A stretch of 64,000 nucleotides of DNA, taken from positions 222,242-286,241 of the forward strand of contig JBCBCY010000001.1 of assembly GCA_038530285.1 (NCBI GenBank). The letters are read 5' to 3'. The DNA is from JASJAR01 sp038530285 (GTDB lineage: Bacteria > Pseudomonadota > Alphaproteobacteria > Rhodobacterales > Rhodobacteraceae). The notes beneath the pieces were generated by a model. The model searched no databases. It was not told the DNA's origin and was given only the letters and a program-made list of their open reading frames with translations. Positions 25,113 through 34,629 of this stretch are shown here, piece by piece (positions within the stretch are counted from its first letter, which is position 1; each line of letters opens with the position of its first letter). Both the position numbers and the translations under genes were made by a program.

Positions 25113-26285
25113 ATGGTCCGCTGGGACCCAGAGGCTTATCTGCAATTCACCCAGCCGTTGCGTCAATTGGCGTTGATGATCCTGGTGCTGATTGCTGTCG
25201 GCGCAGGCGGCTGGCTGATCTTTCCATCGGTCGCTCCGGTGTTTTTGGCCAATCCCTGGCTGAACGGGTTCATCTTTATCGTGTTCCTGATCGGCATCCT
25301 GGCGTGTTTCTGGCAGGTTTTTCAGCTGTTCAGTTCGGTCAGCTGGATTGAGGGGTTCGCCCGCGAACGCCCGGGCTTCCGGTTCACCAAGGCCCCGCGC
25401 CTTCTGGCCTCGCTGGCGGCCTTGCTGCGCTCGCGCGGCAAGACAATGCAGATCGGGGCGGCATCGACGCGGTCGATCCTGGATTCGGTGGCTACACGGA
25501 TCGATGAAGCCCGCGACATCACGCGGTATATCGTCAACCTGTTGATCTTTCTGGGGCTTTTGGGAACGTTCTATGGGCTGGCGACGACGGTGCCTGCCGT
25601 GGTTGAAACCATCCGCTCGCTCGCGCCCACCGATGGCGAAACCGGCATGACAGTGTTCAACCGGCTTATGACCGGACTTGAAGCGCAGCTTTCGGGCATG
25701 GGGGTTGCGTTCTCATCCTCGCTTTTGGGGCTGGCAGGGTCGCTGGTCGTGGGCCTGTTGGAACTGTTTGCCAGCCACGGGCAGAACCGGTTTTACCGCG
25801 AGTTGGAAGAATGGCTGTCGTCGATCACCCGGCTTGGGTTTTCCGCCGAAGGCGACGGCGAGGGTGGATCGGCCGATGTGGGCGCGCTGGCGCAGGTCGC
25901 CGAAGCGATGTCAGAACGCATGGATGCGCTGCAGGAGTTTCTTGTGGAAATGCGCGGCGAAGACCGCATCGGGTCGCTGGCTACGGCGGTGCAGGATCTG
26001 GCCGACAAGACCGAAGGCGGGCAGGGCACGGCGTCTGCGCTGACGCGTTTGGGGCAGTCTCAGCAACGTCTTGCCGATCTGTTAGAGGCGCAGGCCCAGG
26101 TGTCAGGTGGCGGCGGCGGCGGTGTGGATGCCGAAAGCAAGATGCGCCTACGGTCGATGGACGTGCAGCTTTTGCGGATTTTGGAAGAAATGTCGGCGGG
26201 CCGCGCGGAAACCATGGCGGATCTGCGGGCAGACATTCAGGCGCTGACGCGGGCGGTCCAAAAGCTCGACCGGGCGAGGACCTAA
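25113..26285 (+). CDS. MotA/TolQ/ExbB-type proton channel protein
   Basis: A 390-residue inner-membrane protein. Four hydrophobic segments are near 18-40, 47-70, 140-165 and 195-220. The conserved channel helices include IVNLLIFLGLLGTFYGLATTV and FSSSLLGLAGSLVVGLLELF. The C-terminal 170 residues are a cytoplasmic, helix-rich tail longer than in ExbB or TolQ. The next gene, four bases downstream, encodes a MotB/OmpA-like partner. Together they form a stator complex driven by the ion gradient. The pair is conserved in Rhodobacterales; its target is not known. Confidence 0.85.
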   Translation: MVRWDPEAYLQFTQPLRQLALMILVLIAVGAGGWLIFPSVAPVFLANPWLNGFIFIVFLIGILACFWQVFQLFSSVSWIEGFARERPGFRFTKAPRLLASLAALLRSRGKTMQIGAASTRSILDSVATRIDEARDITRYIVNLLIFLGLLGTFYGLATTVPAVVETIRSLAPTDGETGMTVFNRLMTGLEAQLSGMGVAFSSSLLGLAGSLVVGLLELFASHGQNRFYRELEEWLSSITRLGFSAEGDGEGGSADVGALAQVAEAMSERMDALQEFLVEMRGEDRIGSLATAVQDLADKTEGGQGTASALTRLGQSQQRLADLLEAQAQVSGGGGGGVDAESKMRLRSMDVQLLRILEEMSAGRAETMADLRADIQALTRAVQKLDRART

Positions 26286-26289
26286 GCCC

Positions 26290-28077
26290 ATGGCATTGTC
26301 CCGCCGCGCCGTGCAACGGGTCTCCGGGTCGATCTGGCCGGGGTTTGTCGACGCGATGACCGCCCTTTTGCTGGTGCTGATGTTCGTGTTGACGATCTTC
26401 ATGGTCGTGCAATTTGTGCTGCAGGAACAGATCTCGGGTCAGGAAGACGCGCTGGAGCAGCTGTCGTCTGAGGTGAATGTGCTGGCGCGCGCCCTTGGGC
26501 TGGAACAGCAAAATTCGGCCGCGTTGGAAGAAAACCTTGAGACCGAACGGGCGGAGACGGCCCGCCAGGCCACGCTGATTGCCAACCTGTCGGGGCAGTT
26601 GGAAACCCAGGCCGGGGAGTTGGCCGCGCGGGCGGCTGCGATTGCATCTTTCGAAGAACAGGTGGCGTCGCTGATTGCTGCGCGGGATTCGGCGTTGGCG
26701 GAAGGCGAACGGCTGACGGCCACGGTCGCAGAGCTTGAAGCCGCAGAGGCACGGTTGATCTCTGAACAAGAGGCGCTGCAACTGGCCCTTGCCCAAAGCC
26801 GCGATGAAATCAGCGCGCAGGCAGAGGCCGCGCGTCTGGCCGCCGCCCGGCGCGAGGCTTTGGAGGCGCTGACGGCCGAGTTGCAGGCCGAAGTGGCTGA
26901 AAAGGACCGCGCGCTGATTGCCGCTGAGACCGAGCTCTCGGATGCCGAAGCCCAACGGCTGGCCGAAGCCGCCGCCGCGGAGGCCCTGCGGGACCGCTTG
27001 GAAAACGCCGATACCGAGCTGACCGCGATGACCCTGGCGCTGGAAGAAGAACGCCGCAAAGCCGAAGAAACCCTGACGCTGATGGCGGCCGCCCAGACCA
27101 GTGCCGAGGAACTGGAATTGGAGATGGCGCTGGCGCTTCTGGCGCAGGAGGATCTGGAAAGCGAGCTGGCGGCGGCCCGGGCGGACTTGGCCGAAGCGCA
27201 GTCGAGCGCGCCGGAGTTGCGCAACCAATTGGCGGCCGCTTTGGCCGCGCGCGCTTTAGCGGAGAACGAGGCCGCCGAACAATTGAGCGAAGCCGAACGC
27301 CAGGCGGTCTTGCTGGCCACGGCCCAGTCCGAGTTGTCCGATGCCGAAGCTGTGTCGGCTGCCGCACAGCGCGAGGTGGCGCTGCTGAACACACAGATTG
27401 AGGAATTGCGCGCGCAGTTGAACACGTTGCAGGGGCTGGTCGACGAAAGCCGGTCGCGGGATGCGGATGCACAGGTGCGGATCGATACGCTGGGCAGCGA
27501 TCTGAATGCGGCTTTGGCGCGGGCGGCGGCAGAAGAACGGCGCCGGCGCGAATTGGAAGAAGCCGAGCGGGTGCGGCTGGAGGCTGAGGCGGCACAATTG
27601 CGGTCGCAAGCTGAGGAATTGGAATTGGCGCGGTCTGAGTTTTTCGCGGCGATGCGGTCGGTGTTGGCTGGCCGGGATGAGGTGCAGATCGTGGGCGATC
27701 GGTTTGTGTTCTCGTCCGAGGTCCTGTTCTCGCTTGGCTCGGCGGATTTGTCTGCCGGTGGGCAAGAACAGATTGCCGGTGTGGCGGGGATCCTTGCCGA
27801 TGTGGCGGGCGACATACCCCAGGGCGTCGATTGGATCATCCGGGTGGATGGTCATACGGATGCAACGCCGATCACGGGGGGGCGCTTTGCGGACAATTGG
27901 GAATTGTCCCAGGCGCGCGCGCTGTCGGTGGTGCGGTTCATGACCCAAGGTCTGGGCTTTCCCCCTGACCGGTTGGCGGCCACGGGGTTTGGCGAGTTTC
28001 GACCCGTGAACACCGAAGACACGCCCGCCGCTCGGGCGGAAAACCGGCGGATCGAGTTGAAGCTGACGGAACGCTAG
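26290..28077 (+). CDS. MotB/OmpA-type peptidoglycan-binding protein with long coiled coil
   Basis: A 595-residue stator partner. A single membrane helix (about 18-42) carries Asp21 in PGFVDAMTALLLVLMF, equivalent to the ion-binding aspartate of MotB. Residues about 45-430 are an almost continuous Ala/Glu/Leu coiled coil. The C-terminal OmpA-like domain (about 455-595) includes DWIIRVDGHTDATPI and ends in ENRRIELKL, the motif for meso-diaminopimelate/peptidoglycan binding. The coil could span much of the periplasm, so the complex may transmit force between inner membrane and cell wall or outer membrane. It is co-transcribed with the ExbB-like gene. Confidence 0.88.
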   Translation: MALSRRAVQRVSGSIWPGFVDAMTALLLVLMFVLTIFMVVQFVLQEQISGQEDALEQLSSEVNVLARALGLEQQNSAALEENLETERAETARQATLIANLSGQLETQAGELAARAAAIASFEEQVASLIAARDSALAEGERLTATVAELEAAEARLISEQEALQLALAQSRDEISAQAEAARLAAARREALEALTAELQAEVAEKDRALIAAETELSDAEAQRLAEAAAAEALRDRLENADTELTAMTLALEEERRKAEETLTLMAAAQTSAEELELEMALALLAQEDLESELAAARADLAEAQSSAPELRNQLAAALAARALAENEAAEQLSEAERQAVLLATAQSELSDAEAVSAAAQREVALLNTQIEELRAQLNTLQGLVDESRSRDADAQVRIDTLGSDLNAALARAAAEERRRRELEEAERVRLEAEAAQLRSQAEELELARSEFFAAMRSVLAGRDEVQIVGDRFVFSSEVLFSLGSADLSAGGQEQIAGVAGILADVAGDIPQGVDWIIRVDGHTDATPITGGRFADNWELSQARALSVVRFMTQGLGFPPDRLAATGFGEFRPVNTEDTPAARAENRRIELKLTER

Positions 28078-28145
28078 AGGCTTTTGTCGAAATGTGCGGC
28101 TGCGCCGCGTTCGATCTTTTGCGCCTGCCTGCGGCAGTCGCGGTG

Positions 28146-28176
28146 CCCCCGGCGGAGGTATTTCCAGCAAGAGGAA
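28146..28176 (+). repeat. Dispersed repeat copy 4
   Basis: CCCCCGGCGGAGGTATTTCC followed by AGCAAGAGGAA, preceded by GC-rich inverted repeats from about 28098. It occupies the convergent gap between the MotB-like gene and clpA. Confidence 0.65.
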
Positions 28177-28204
28177 GGGGCGCCGAAGCGCCCCAGTGAT
28201 TGTC

Positions 28205-30523
28205 TTATTCAGCCGTGAGAAGCGGCGGCTTTTTCGAGCCGAGCTTCTTTGTTTCGGGCGGTTCGATCCGAAGGTCGATCTTGCCGTCCTTGACGCCGAC
28301 CTTGACGTTGCCGCCCTTGGCAAGTTTGCCGAACAGCAATTCTTCGGCCAAGGGTTTCTTGATTTCTTCCTGGATCACTCGGCCCAGAGGACGCGCGCCC
28401 ATCTTGTCATCATAGCCCTTGTCGCCAAGCCAATTGGCCGCCGCGGTGGTCAGTTCGATCGTCACGCCGCGGTCCAGAAGCTGGGCTTCCAGTTGCAGAA
28501 CGAATTTCTCGACCACCTGCGCGATGATGCTCTTGCCCAGCGAGGCAAAGGAGATCACGGCATCCAGGCGGTTGCGGAATTCGGGCGTGAAGGTCCGTTC
28601 GATCGCGGCGGTGTCTTCGCCTTCGCGTTTGTCGCGGCCAAAGCCGATGGCGGCTTTCTGCATATCAGCCGCGCCTGCGTTCGAGGTCATGATCAAGATC
28701 ACATTGCGGAAATCGACCGACCGACCGTTGTGATCGGTGAGCGTGCCGTGATCCATCACCTGCAGCAGAATGTTGAAAACATCCGGGTGCGCCTTCTCGA
28801 TCTCGTCGAGCAAAAGCACGCAATGGGGGTGCTGATCGACGCCGTCGGTCAAAAGCCCGCCCTGGTCGAACCCTACATAGCCCGGAGGTGCCCCGATCAG
28901 ACGTGAGACCGCGTGCTTTTCCATGTATTCGGACATGTCAAAGCGCAGCATCTCAACGCCGAGGGTGGACGCCAGCTGCTTGGCAACTTCGGTTTTCCCG
29001 ACACCCGTGGGCCCGGCGAACAGATAATTGCCGATGGGCTTTTCAGGTTCACGCAGGCCAGCGCGCGCAAGCTTGATCGCCGAAGCGAGCGCTTCGATTG
29101 CGGGATCCTGCCCGAAGACGACGCGCTTGAGCGAAACTTCAAGGTCCCGCAACACTTCGGCATCGTCCTTGGACACGTTCTTGGGCGGGATGCGTGCAAT
29201 TTTTGCGATGACCGCTTCGATCTCCTTGGTGCCGATGGTCTTGCGACGTTTGGATTCCGAGACAAGATGCTGCGCAGCACCGGCTTCATCGATTACGTCG
29301 ATGGCCTTGTCGGGCAATTTGCGGTCATTGATGTAGCGGGCCGACAATTCCACGGCCGTGCGGATCGCGTCGGCGGTGTATTTGATGTCGTGGTGTTCTT
29401 CGAAATACGGCTTGAGACCTTTTAGGATCTTGACGCTGTCTTCGACCGTTGGCTCGCTGACATCGATCTTTTGAAACCGGCGCGACAGGGCACGGTCTTT
29501 TTCAAAATGCTGGCGGAATTCCTTGTAGGTCGTCGACCCCATGCAACGCAGCTTGCCACCCTGCAACGCGGGTTTCAGCAGGTTTGAGGCATCCATCGCC
29601 CCGCCAGAGGTCGCACCGGCCCCGATCACGGTATGGATCTCGTCGATGAACAAGATCGCGTCAGGGTGGTCTTCCAACTCGGTCACGACGGCTTTCAGGC
29701 GCTCTTCAAAATCACCACGGTAGCGCGTGCCTGCCAGAAGCGCGCCCATATCGAGCGAGTAGATCGTCGCCCCTTGCAACACGTCAGGGGTTTCCGCGGC
29801 CACGATCTTGCGCGCGAGCCCTTCAGCGATGGCGGTTTTGCCCACACCGGGGTCGCCCACCAAAAGCGGGTTGTTCTTGCGGCGCCGGCACAGGACCTGA
29901 ACGGCGCGTTCGACTTCGTGATCCCGCCCGATCAGGGGGTCCACATCGCCCTTTTTCGCCTTGGCGTTCAGGTCGACGCAATATTTCGCGAGTGCTGATT
30001 CTTTGCCGTCATCTTCAGACGCTTGCGCGTCCTCTTCAAATTCGGTCGCGCCCTGGACAGACCGTGCTTCGCCAAAGGACGGGTTTTTGGCCACACCGTG
30101 GGCGATGAAATTGACCGCGTCATAGCGCGTCATTTCCTGTTCCTGCAGGAAGTATGCGGCATTTGATTCGCGTTCGGCAAAGATCGCCACGAGCACATTG
30201 GCGCCTGTAACCTCCGACCGGCCCGAGCTTTGCACATGGATCGCTGCACGCTGGATAACACGCTGAAAGGCCGCCGTTGGCACGGCTTCGGAGCCGTCCA
30301 CATCAGTGACAAGGGTCGACAATTCGTCGTCGATGAAGGTGTTGAGCGTGCCACGCAACTCATCAAGGTCAACAGAACATGCCTGCATGACCTTGGCCGC
30401 GTCTGGTTCATCAATCAGCGCCAGCAGCAAGTGTTCCAGGGTTGCAAGTTCATGGCGGCGCTGGTTCGCAAGGGCCAGGGCTGCGTGAATCGCTTGCTCG
30501 AGTGTATTTGAGAACGAAGGCAC
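28205..30523 (-). CDS. clpA: ClpA, ATPase of the ClpAP protease
   Basis: A 772-residue AAA+ unfoldase that feeds substrates to ClpP. The N-terminal double Clp-N repeat (FSNTLEQAIHAALALANQRR) binds the adaptor ClpS. Walker A motifs are GDPGVGKTAIAEGLA near 225 and GPTGVGKTEVAKQLA near 508. The ClpP-binding loop IGFGRDK is near 635. The middle domain is short, which separates ClpA from ClpB. The start is GTG with AGGAG eight bases upstream. No clpS gene lies next to it here. Confidence 0.96.
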   Translation of the reverse strand: MPSFSNTLEQAIHAALALANQRRHELATLEHLLLALIDEPDAAKVMQACSVDLDELRGTLNTFIDDELSTLVTDVDGSEAVPTAAFQRVIQRAAIHVQSSGRSEVTGANVLVAIFAERESNAAYFLQEQEMTRYDAVNFIAHGVAKNPSFGEARSVQGATEFEEDAQASEDDGKESALAKYCVDLNAKAKKGDVDPLIGRDHEVERAVQVLCRRRKNNPLLVGDPGVGKTAIAEGLARKIVAAETPDVLQGATIYSLDMGALLAGTRYRGDFEERLKAVVTELEDHPDAILFIDEIHTVIGAGATSGGAMDASNLLKPALQGGKLRCMGSTTYKEFRQHFEKDRALSRRFQKIDVSEPTVEDSVKILKGLKPYFEEHHDIKYTADAIRTAVELSARYINDRKLPDKAIDVIDEAGAAQHLVSESKRRKTIGTKEIEAVIAKIARIPPKNVSKDDAEVLRDLEVSLKRVVFGQDPAIEALASAIKLARAGLREPEKPIGNYLFAGPTGVGKTEVAKQLASTLGVEMLRFDMSEYMEKHAVSRLIGAPPGYVGFDQGGLLTDGVDQHPHCVLLLDEIEKAHPDVFNILLQVMDHGTLTDHNGRSVDFRNVILIMTSNAGAADMQKAAIGFGRDKREGEDTAAIERTFTPEFRNRLDAVISFASLGKSIIAQVVEKFVLQLEAQLLDRGVTIELTTAAANWLGDKGYDDKMGARPLGRVIQEEIKKPLAEELLFGKLAKGGNVKVGVKDGKIDLRIEPPETKKLGSKKPPLLTAE

Positions 30524-30711
30524 GTGCAGTGCTCCTCTCTTAACTATTGGGCCAGGCGAAGTATGCCGCCGTGACCGTGGGGTCTTAACCTTAAAGTTCG
30601 GTGATCTTAGCCAAGCTTCAAGGTTTTTTTTGGTCGCGCGGCTTCACAATTCAATTCCTCAACCAGAGGGGTGGTGAAAGGTTGAAAATCTGTGCACTCC
30701 GCGAACGCCGG

Positions 30712-31476
30712 TCAGAACCGGTCTTTGCGACCGCGGATCGCTGCGAATACGTCAACGTCCGTCTCTCCTGTCATATCTATGGCCTGTTTCATCGCGGGCA
30801 AGGCGGCGCGCAAAAAAGGATTGGTGGCAAGCTCGTCCGTCAGGCGCGAGGGCACGGTGGGTTTGCCGGCCGCGCGGGCCGCATCGACCTTGGCTGCGCG
30901 GGCGGCCAATGCGGCGTTTTTGGGCTCGATCGTGAGGGCAAAGCGGATGTTGGCGGCGGTGTATTCGTGGCCGGAGTAGACAAGTGTGCCACCAGGCAGG
31001 GCGGACAAGGCTGACAGGCTGGACCACATTTCGTCCGGGGTGCCTTCGAAAAGACGCCCGCAGCCCATGGCCATCAGGCTGTCGCCGGAAAACAACGCCC
31101 CCCGGTCGGCCATGTAATAAGCGATATGGCCGCGCGTATGACCTGGTACATCAATGACGTCTACCGTCTCGCCCAAAATCTGAAAGCTCTCGCCCGGGGC
31201 CACGGCCAGATCCAGCGCGGGAAGCCGATGCGCGTCAGCCGCTGCGCCGACCACGCGGGTGGTCGGGCGGCGAAGATGATCAACCGCATCCACATGATCG
31301 GAATGGTGGTGGGTGATCAGAATATCAGTGACGTCCAGACCGCGGGATTCTAGCGCTTTTACAATTGGCCCGGCTTCGGGTGCGTCGACCACCACCGCCT
31401 GTCCCCGGTCAGGCGCGGTGATAACGAAGGCGTAATTGTCCGACAGACAGGGGATGGTCAGGATTTCGATTGTCAT
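30712..31476 (-). CDS. gloB: Hydroxyacylglutathione hydrolase (glyoxalase II)
   Basis: A 254-residue cytoplasmic metallo-beta-lactamase-fold enzyme that hydrolyses S-lactoylglutathione to lactate and glutathione. The binuclear metal site shows THHHSDH at 55-61, followed by the PGHTRGH, FSGDSLMAMGCGRLFEG and YSGHEYTAANIRFAL segments. The C-terminal half has the substrate-binding region (PSRLTDELATNPFLR). The start at 31476 fits the family; the upstream in-frame ATG overlaps the divergent gene. Confidence 0.95.
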   Translation of the reverse strand: MTIEILTIPCLSDNYAFVITAPDRGQAVVVDAPEAGPIVKALESRGLDVTDILITHHHSDHVDAVDHLRRPTTRVVGAAADAHRLPALDLAVAPGESFQILGETVDVIDVPGHTRGHIAYYMADRGALFSGDSLMAMGCGRLFEGTPDEMWSSLSALSALPGGTLVYSGHEYTAANIRFALTIEPKNAALAARAAKVDAARAAGKPTVPSRLTDELATNPFLRAALPAMKQAIDMTGETDVDVFAAIRGRKDRF

Positions 31477-31538
31477 GGCACCGGGCCGCTTTCCTGCTAA
31501 GGTTTTGTCAAGTGTCCCTGATTGGCTCAGCGCCTGCA

Positions 31539-32324
31539 ATGCATCTCGATGTTTTAGAGCTTCGCAACTTTTATTACCGGACGCAGTTGGGCCGTGCCGC
31601 GCAGCGTGCGATCCGCGATCAGGTGACAGCGCTGTGGCCGCAGGCCGACGGTCTGACGGTGGCGGGGTTCGGCTTTGCGGTGCCTTTGCTGCGGCCGTAT
31701 CTGGCCAAGGCGCGCCGCGTGATTGCGCTGATGCCGGGCCAGCAAGGGGTCATGCCCTGGCCCCCTGGGGCGCCCAATGTGTCCGTCTTGTGCGGCGAAA
31801 CACTCTGGCCGTTGGAAACAGAACGCGTGGACCGTTTGATCGTTCTGCACGGGCTTGAGACGTCAGAACATGCCACGGCCGTTTTGAATGAATGCGCACG
31901 GGTCCTGGCACCTGGCGGCAAGGCGCTGTTTGTGGTGCCAAACCGGGGCGGGCTCTGGGCGCGGCGCGACGGGACACCTTTTGGGTTTGGCCGGCCCTAT
32001 ACGCTCAGCCAGGTCGAAGCGCAGCTTAAGCGCCACGATCTGCTGCCGACGCGCCATGTCGGTGCGCTGTTTCTGCCACCATCACCGGCGAAGTTCTGGC
32101 TGAAGACGGCCCGGGTCTGGGAAAGGCTCGGGCGGCGGATTTCGGGCACGTTCACAGGCGGCGTCTTGATCGTTGAGGTTGAAAAGACCCCAGCCCCGGC
32201 GGCCCGGCCGGGATTGCCGGAAGCTGTTACAAGACCGTTACGGATTCTTGACGGTTTGGCCGCGCCCAAGCCCAAGCCGGCCCGCGTACCTGCGCAAATA
32301 TTAAGCGCATTCCGTCGCAGGTAG
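31539..32324 (+). CDS. SAM-dependent methyltransferase-like protein
   Basis: A 261-residue class I methyltransferase fold, found next to gloB in many Rhodobacterales. Motif I is degenerate (VAGFGFAVPLLRPYLAKARR, near 42). LIVLHGLETSEH and VLAPGGKALFVVPNRGGLW follow (about 110-150). The C-terminal 40 residues are basic and proline-rich. The substrate is unknown, and weak motif I leaves catalysis uncertain. The start at 31539 (MHLDVLELRNFYY) fits the family; a longer start would overlap gloB. Confidence 0.78.
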   Translation: MHLDVLELRNFYYRTQLGRAAQRAIRDQVTALWPQADGLTVAGFGFAVPLLRPYLAKARRVIALMPGQQGVMPWPPGAPNVSVLCGETLWPLETERVDRLIVLHGLETSEHATAVLNECARVLAPGGKALFVVPNRGGLWARRDGTPFGFGRPYTLSQVEAQLKRHDLLPTRHVGALFLPPSPAKFWLKTARVWERLGRRISGTFTGGVLIVEVEKTPAPAARPGLPEAVTRPLRILDGLAAPKPKPARVPAQILSAFRRR

Positions 32325-32422
32325 GCTAAAGTATTGAAAAATATAAACTGGCCATCCGCCCAATAGGGCATCAAGCCCATTGCGGCACCCAAAACCCTCT
32401 GCTAAGTCACCGCTGATTTTGC

Positions 32423-32444
32423 AGCCGGTTGCGTTGAGCCGGCT
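32423..32444 (+). promoter_or_regulatory. Hairpin in the atpH leader
   Basis: AGCCGG and CCGGCT are separated by ten bases, about 70 bases before the atpH start. It is probably part of the operon's untranslated leader. I found no convincing promoter hexamers between 32325 and 32512. Confidence 0.35.
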
Positions 32445-32512
32445 CCCTGAGGCTGGTGGATACACATCCGTGCGCGCCTTGGGGGAGGGGATTGCAAAGC
32501 GAAAGGGCACAC

Positions 32513-33073
32513 GTGGCTGAACCTCAATCCATCTCGACAGGGATTGCGTCGCGCTATGCGACGGCTCTGTTTGAATTGGCCAAGGACGGCAAGGATCTTG
32601 CCGGGCTGGAGAAAGACACCGATGCCCTGGCGGGTGCTGTCAGCGACAGTGCGGAATTGGGCGCGTTCCTGAATTCGCCGATTTACAGCCGGGACGATCA
32701 GGAAAAAGCCATTGGCGCCGTGGGCGAGGCGATGGGCCTGTCGACGATGGTGGTCAACACCTTGCGGCTGATGGCGCAGAAGCGGCGGCTGTTCGTGCTG
32801 CCCGCGCTGGTGCGCGAACTGACGGATCTTATCGCGGCGGAAAAAGGCGAAGTCACCGCCGATGTCACATCCGCCAGAAAGCTGACGGCAGCGCAGGAAA
32901 AGAAACTTGCCCAGACGCTGAAGGCGTCCGTTGGCAAGGACATCAAAATTAATCTGTCCGTTGATGAAAGCCTCATCGGCGGTCTTGTTGTACGCGTGGG
33001 CTCGCAGATGATCGACACGTCGATCGCTTCGAAGCTCGCCGCCTTGCAGAACACGATGAAAGAGGTCGGATAA
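32513..33073 (+). CDS. atpH: ATP synthase F1 delta subunit
   Basis: A 186-residue stalk subunit linking the alpha3beta3 head to the peripheral b subunits. It starts at GTG (AEPQSISTGIASRYATALFE) with an AAAGGG ribosome site. LMAQKRRLFVLPALVREL and the C-terminal VDESLIGGLVVRVGSQMIDTS are typical. It is the first gene of atpHAGDC. F0 genes are absent, as in Rhodobacterales where they form a separate operon. Its stop overlaps the atpA start by one base. Confidence 0.95.
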   Translation: MAEPQSISTGIASRYATALFELAKDGKDLAGLEKDTDALAGAVSDSAELGAFLNSPIYSRDDQEKAIGAVGEAMGLSTMVVNTLRLMAQKRRLFVLPALVRELTDLIAAEKGEVTADVTSARKLTAAQEKKLAQTLKASVGKDIKINLSVDESLIGGLVVRVGSQMIDTSIASKLAALQNTMKEVG

Positions 33074-34608
33074 TGGCAATCCAGGCAGCCGAGATTTCTG
33101 CGATCCTGAAGGATCAAATCAAGAACTTTGGCCAGGAGGCGGAAGTCGCCGAAGTGGGCCGTGTGCTGTCGGTCGGTGACGGGATTGCGCGGGTCTATGG
33201 GCTCGACAATGTCCAGGCCGGTGAGATGGTTGAATTCCCCGGCGGCATCCGGGGCATGGCGCTGAACCTTGAGACCGACAACGTCGGGATCGTGATCTTC
33301 GGCGATGACCGCGACATTAAAGAAGGCGACACCGTCAAGCGCACGAATTCGATCGTGGACGTGCCCATCGGCGACGCGCTTTTGGGCCGGGTCGTTGACG
33401 GTCTGGGCAATCCGCTGGATGGCAAGGGCGAGATCAAGACGAAAGAGCGCTCGGTCGCGGACGTCAAAGCCCCGGGTATCATCCCGCGCAAATCGGTGCA
33501 TGAGCCGATGGCGACGGGTCTCAAAGCCATTGACGCGATGATCCCGATTGGCCGCGGCCAGCGCGAGTTGATCATTGGTGACCGCCAGACCGGCAAAACG
33601 GCTGTGGCGCTCGACACGATCCTCAACCAGAAATCCTACAACGACGCCGCCAAAGACGAGAGCGGGAAGCTTTATTGCATCTACGTCGCTGTCGGCCAGA
33701 AGCGGTCCACCGTCGCGCAGTTGGTGAAGAAACTCGAAGAAACGGGTGCGATTGAATATTCGATTGTGGTGGCGGCGACGGCCTCTGACCCCGCGCCAAT
33801 GCAGTTTCTCGCACCTTATGCCGCGACCGCCATGGCCGAGTACTTCCGCGACAATGGCCGCCACGCGCTGATCATCTATGATGATTTGTCCAAGCAGGCC
33901 GTGTCGTATCGCCAGATGTCGCTTCTTCTGCGCCGTCCGCCCGGGCGTGAAGCGTACCCGGGCGACGTGTTCTATCTTCACTCGCGCCTTTTGGAACGCT
34001 CGTCGAAGCTGAACGAAGACAATGGCTCGGGCTCGCTGACGGCCTTGCCGATCATTGAAACCCAGGGCGGGGACGTCTCAGCCTTTATTCCAACCAACGT
34101 GATCTCGATCACCGATGGTCAGATCTTTCTGGAAACCGAATTGTTCTACCAGGGGATTCGTCCGGCGGTGAACACAGGTTTGTCAGTGTCGCGAGTCGGC
34201 TCCTCGGCCCAGACCAATTCGATGAAATCGGTCGCAGGTCCGGTGAAGCTGGAATTGGCGCAATACCGCGAGATGGCGGCCTTTGCGCAGTTCGGGTCTG
34301 ACCTTGATGCCGCGACCCAGCGTTTGCTGAACCGCGGCGCGCGTCTGACTGAGTTGATGAAGCAGCCGCAATATGCGCCGCTGACCAACGCGGAAATCGT
34401 CGTGGTGATCTTTGCAGGCACCAACGGTTATCTTGATGAACTGCCCGTGGGTGATGTGGGTCGGTATGAGCGTGGCCTGACCACATTCTTGCGGTCCAAG
34501 CATCAGGGCCTTCTCGATTGGCTGACCAACGATGATCCCAAAATCAAGGGTGACGCGGCCGACAAGATCAAAGCCGTGCTTGACGAATATTCTTCGGATT
34601 TTGCGTAA
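33073..34608 (+). CDS. atpA: ATP synthase F1 alpha subunit
   Basis: A 511-residue nucleotide-binding but non-catalytic subunit of the F1 hexamer. The P-loop GDRQTGKTA is near 169, and DGIARVYGLDNVQAGEMVEF sits in the N-terminal beta barrel. The signature PAVNTGLSVSRVGSSAQ is near 365, including the arginine that contacts the beta-subunit ATP. It is translationally coupled to atpH. Confidence 0.98.
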   Translation: MAIQAAEISAILKDQIKNFGQEAEVAEVGRVLSVGDGIARVYGLDNVQAGEMVEFPGGIRGMALNLETDNVGIVIFGDDRDIKEGDTVKRTNSIVDVPIGDALLGRVVDGLGNPLDGKGEIKTKERSVADVKAPGIIPRKSVHEPMATGLKAIDAMIPIGRGQRELIIGDRQTGKTAVALDTILNQKSYNDAAKDESGKLYCIYVAVGQKRSTVAQLVKKLEETGAIEYSIVVAATASDPAPMQFLAPYAATAMAEYFRDNGRHALIIYDDLSKQAVSYRQMSLLLRRPPGREAYPGDVFYLHSRLLERSSKLNEDNGSGSLTALPIIETQGGDVSAFIPTNVISITDGQIFLETELFYQGIRPAVNTGLSVSRVGSSAQTNSMKSVAGPVKLELAQYREMAAFAQFGSDLDAATQRLLNRGARLTELMKQPQYAPLTNAEIVVVIFAGTNGYLDELPVGDVGRYERGLTTFLRSKHQGLLDWLTNDDPKIKGDAADKIKAVLDEYSSDFA

Positions 34609-34629
34609 AGCGCCTGAAGGGATCGGGAT

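Noticed and set aside
25113..28077. ExbB/OmpA pair resembles ZorA-ZorB of Zorya phage defence
   Set aside because: The long coil is in the MotB-like rather than the MotA-like subunit, and no ZorC, ZorD or ZorE genes follow; clpA and gloB do.
31539..32324. Methyltransferase starting inside gloB
   Set aside because: The longer start overlaps the divergent gloB gene, and its extra 23 residues do not look like family sequence; 31539 is used.
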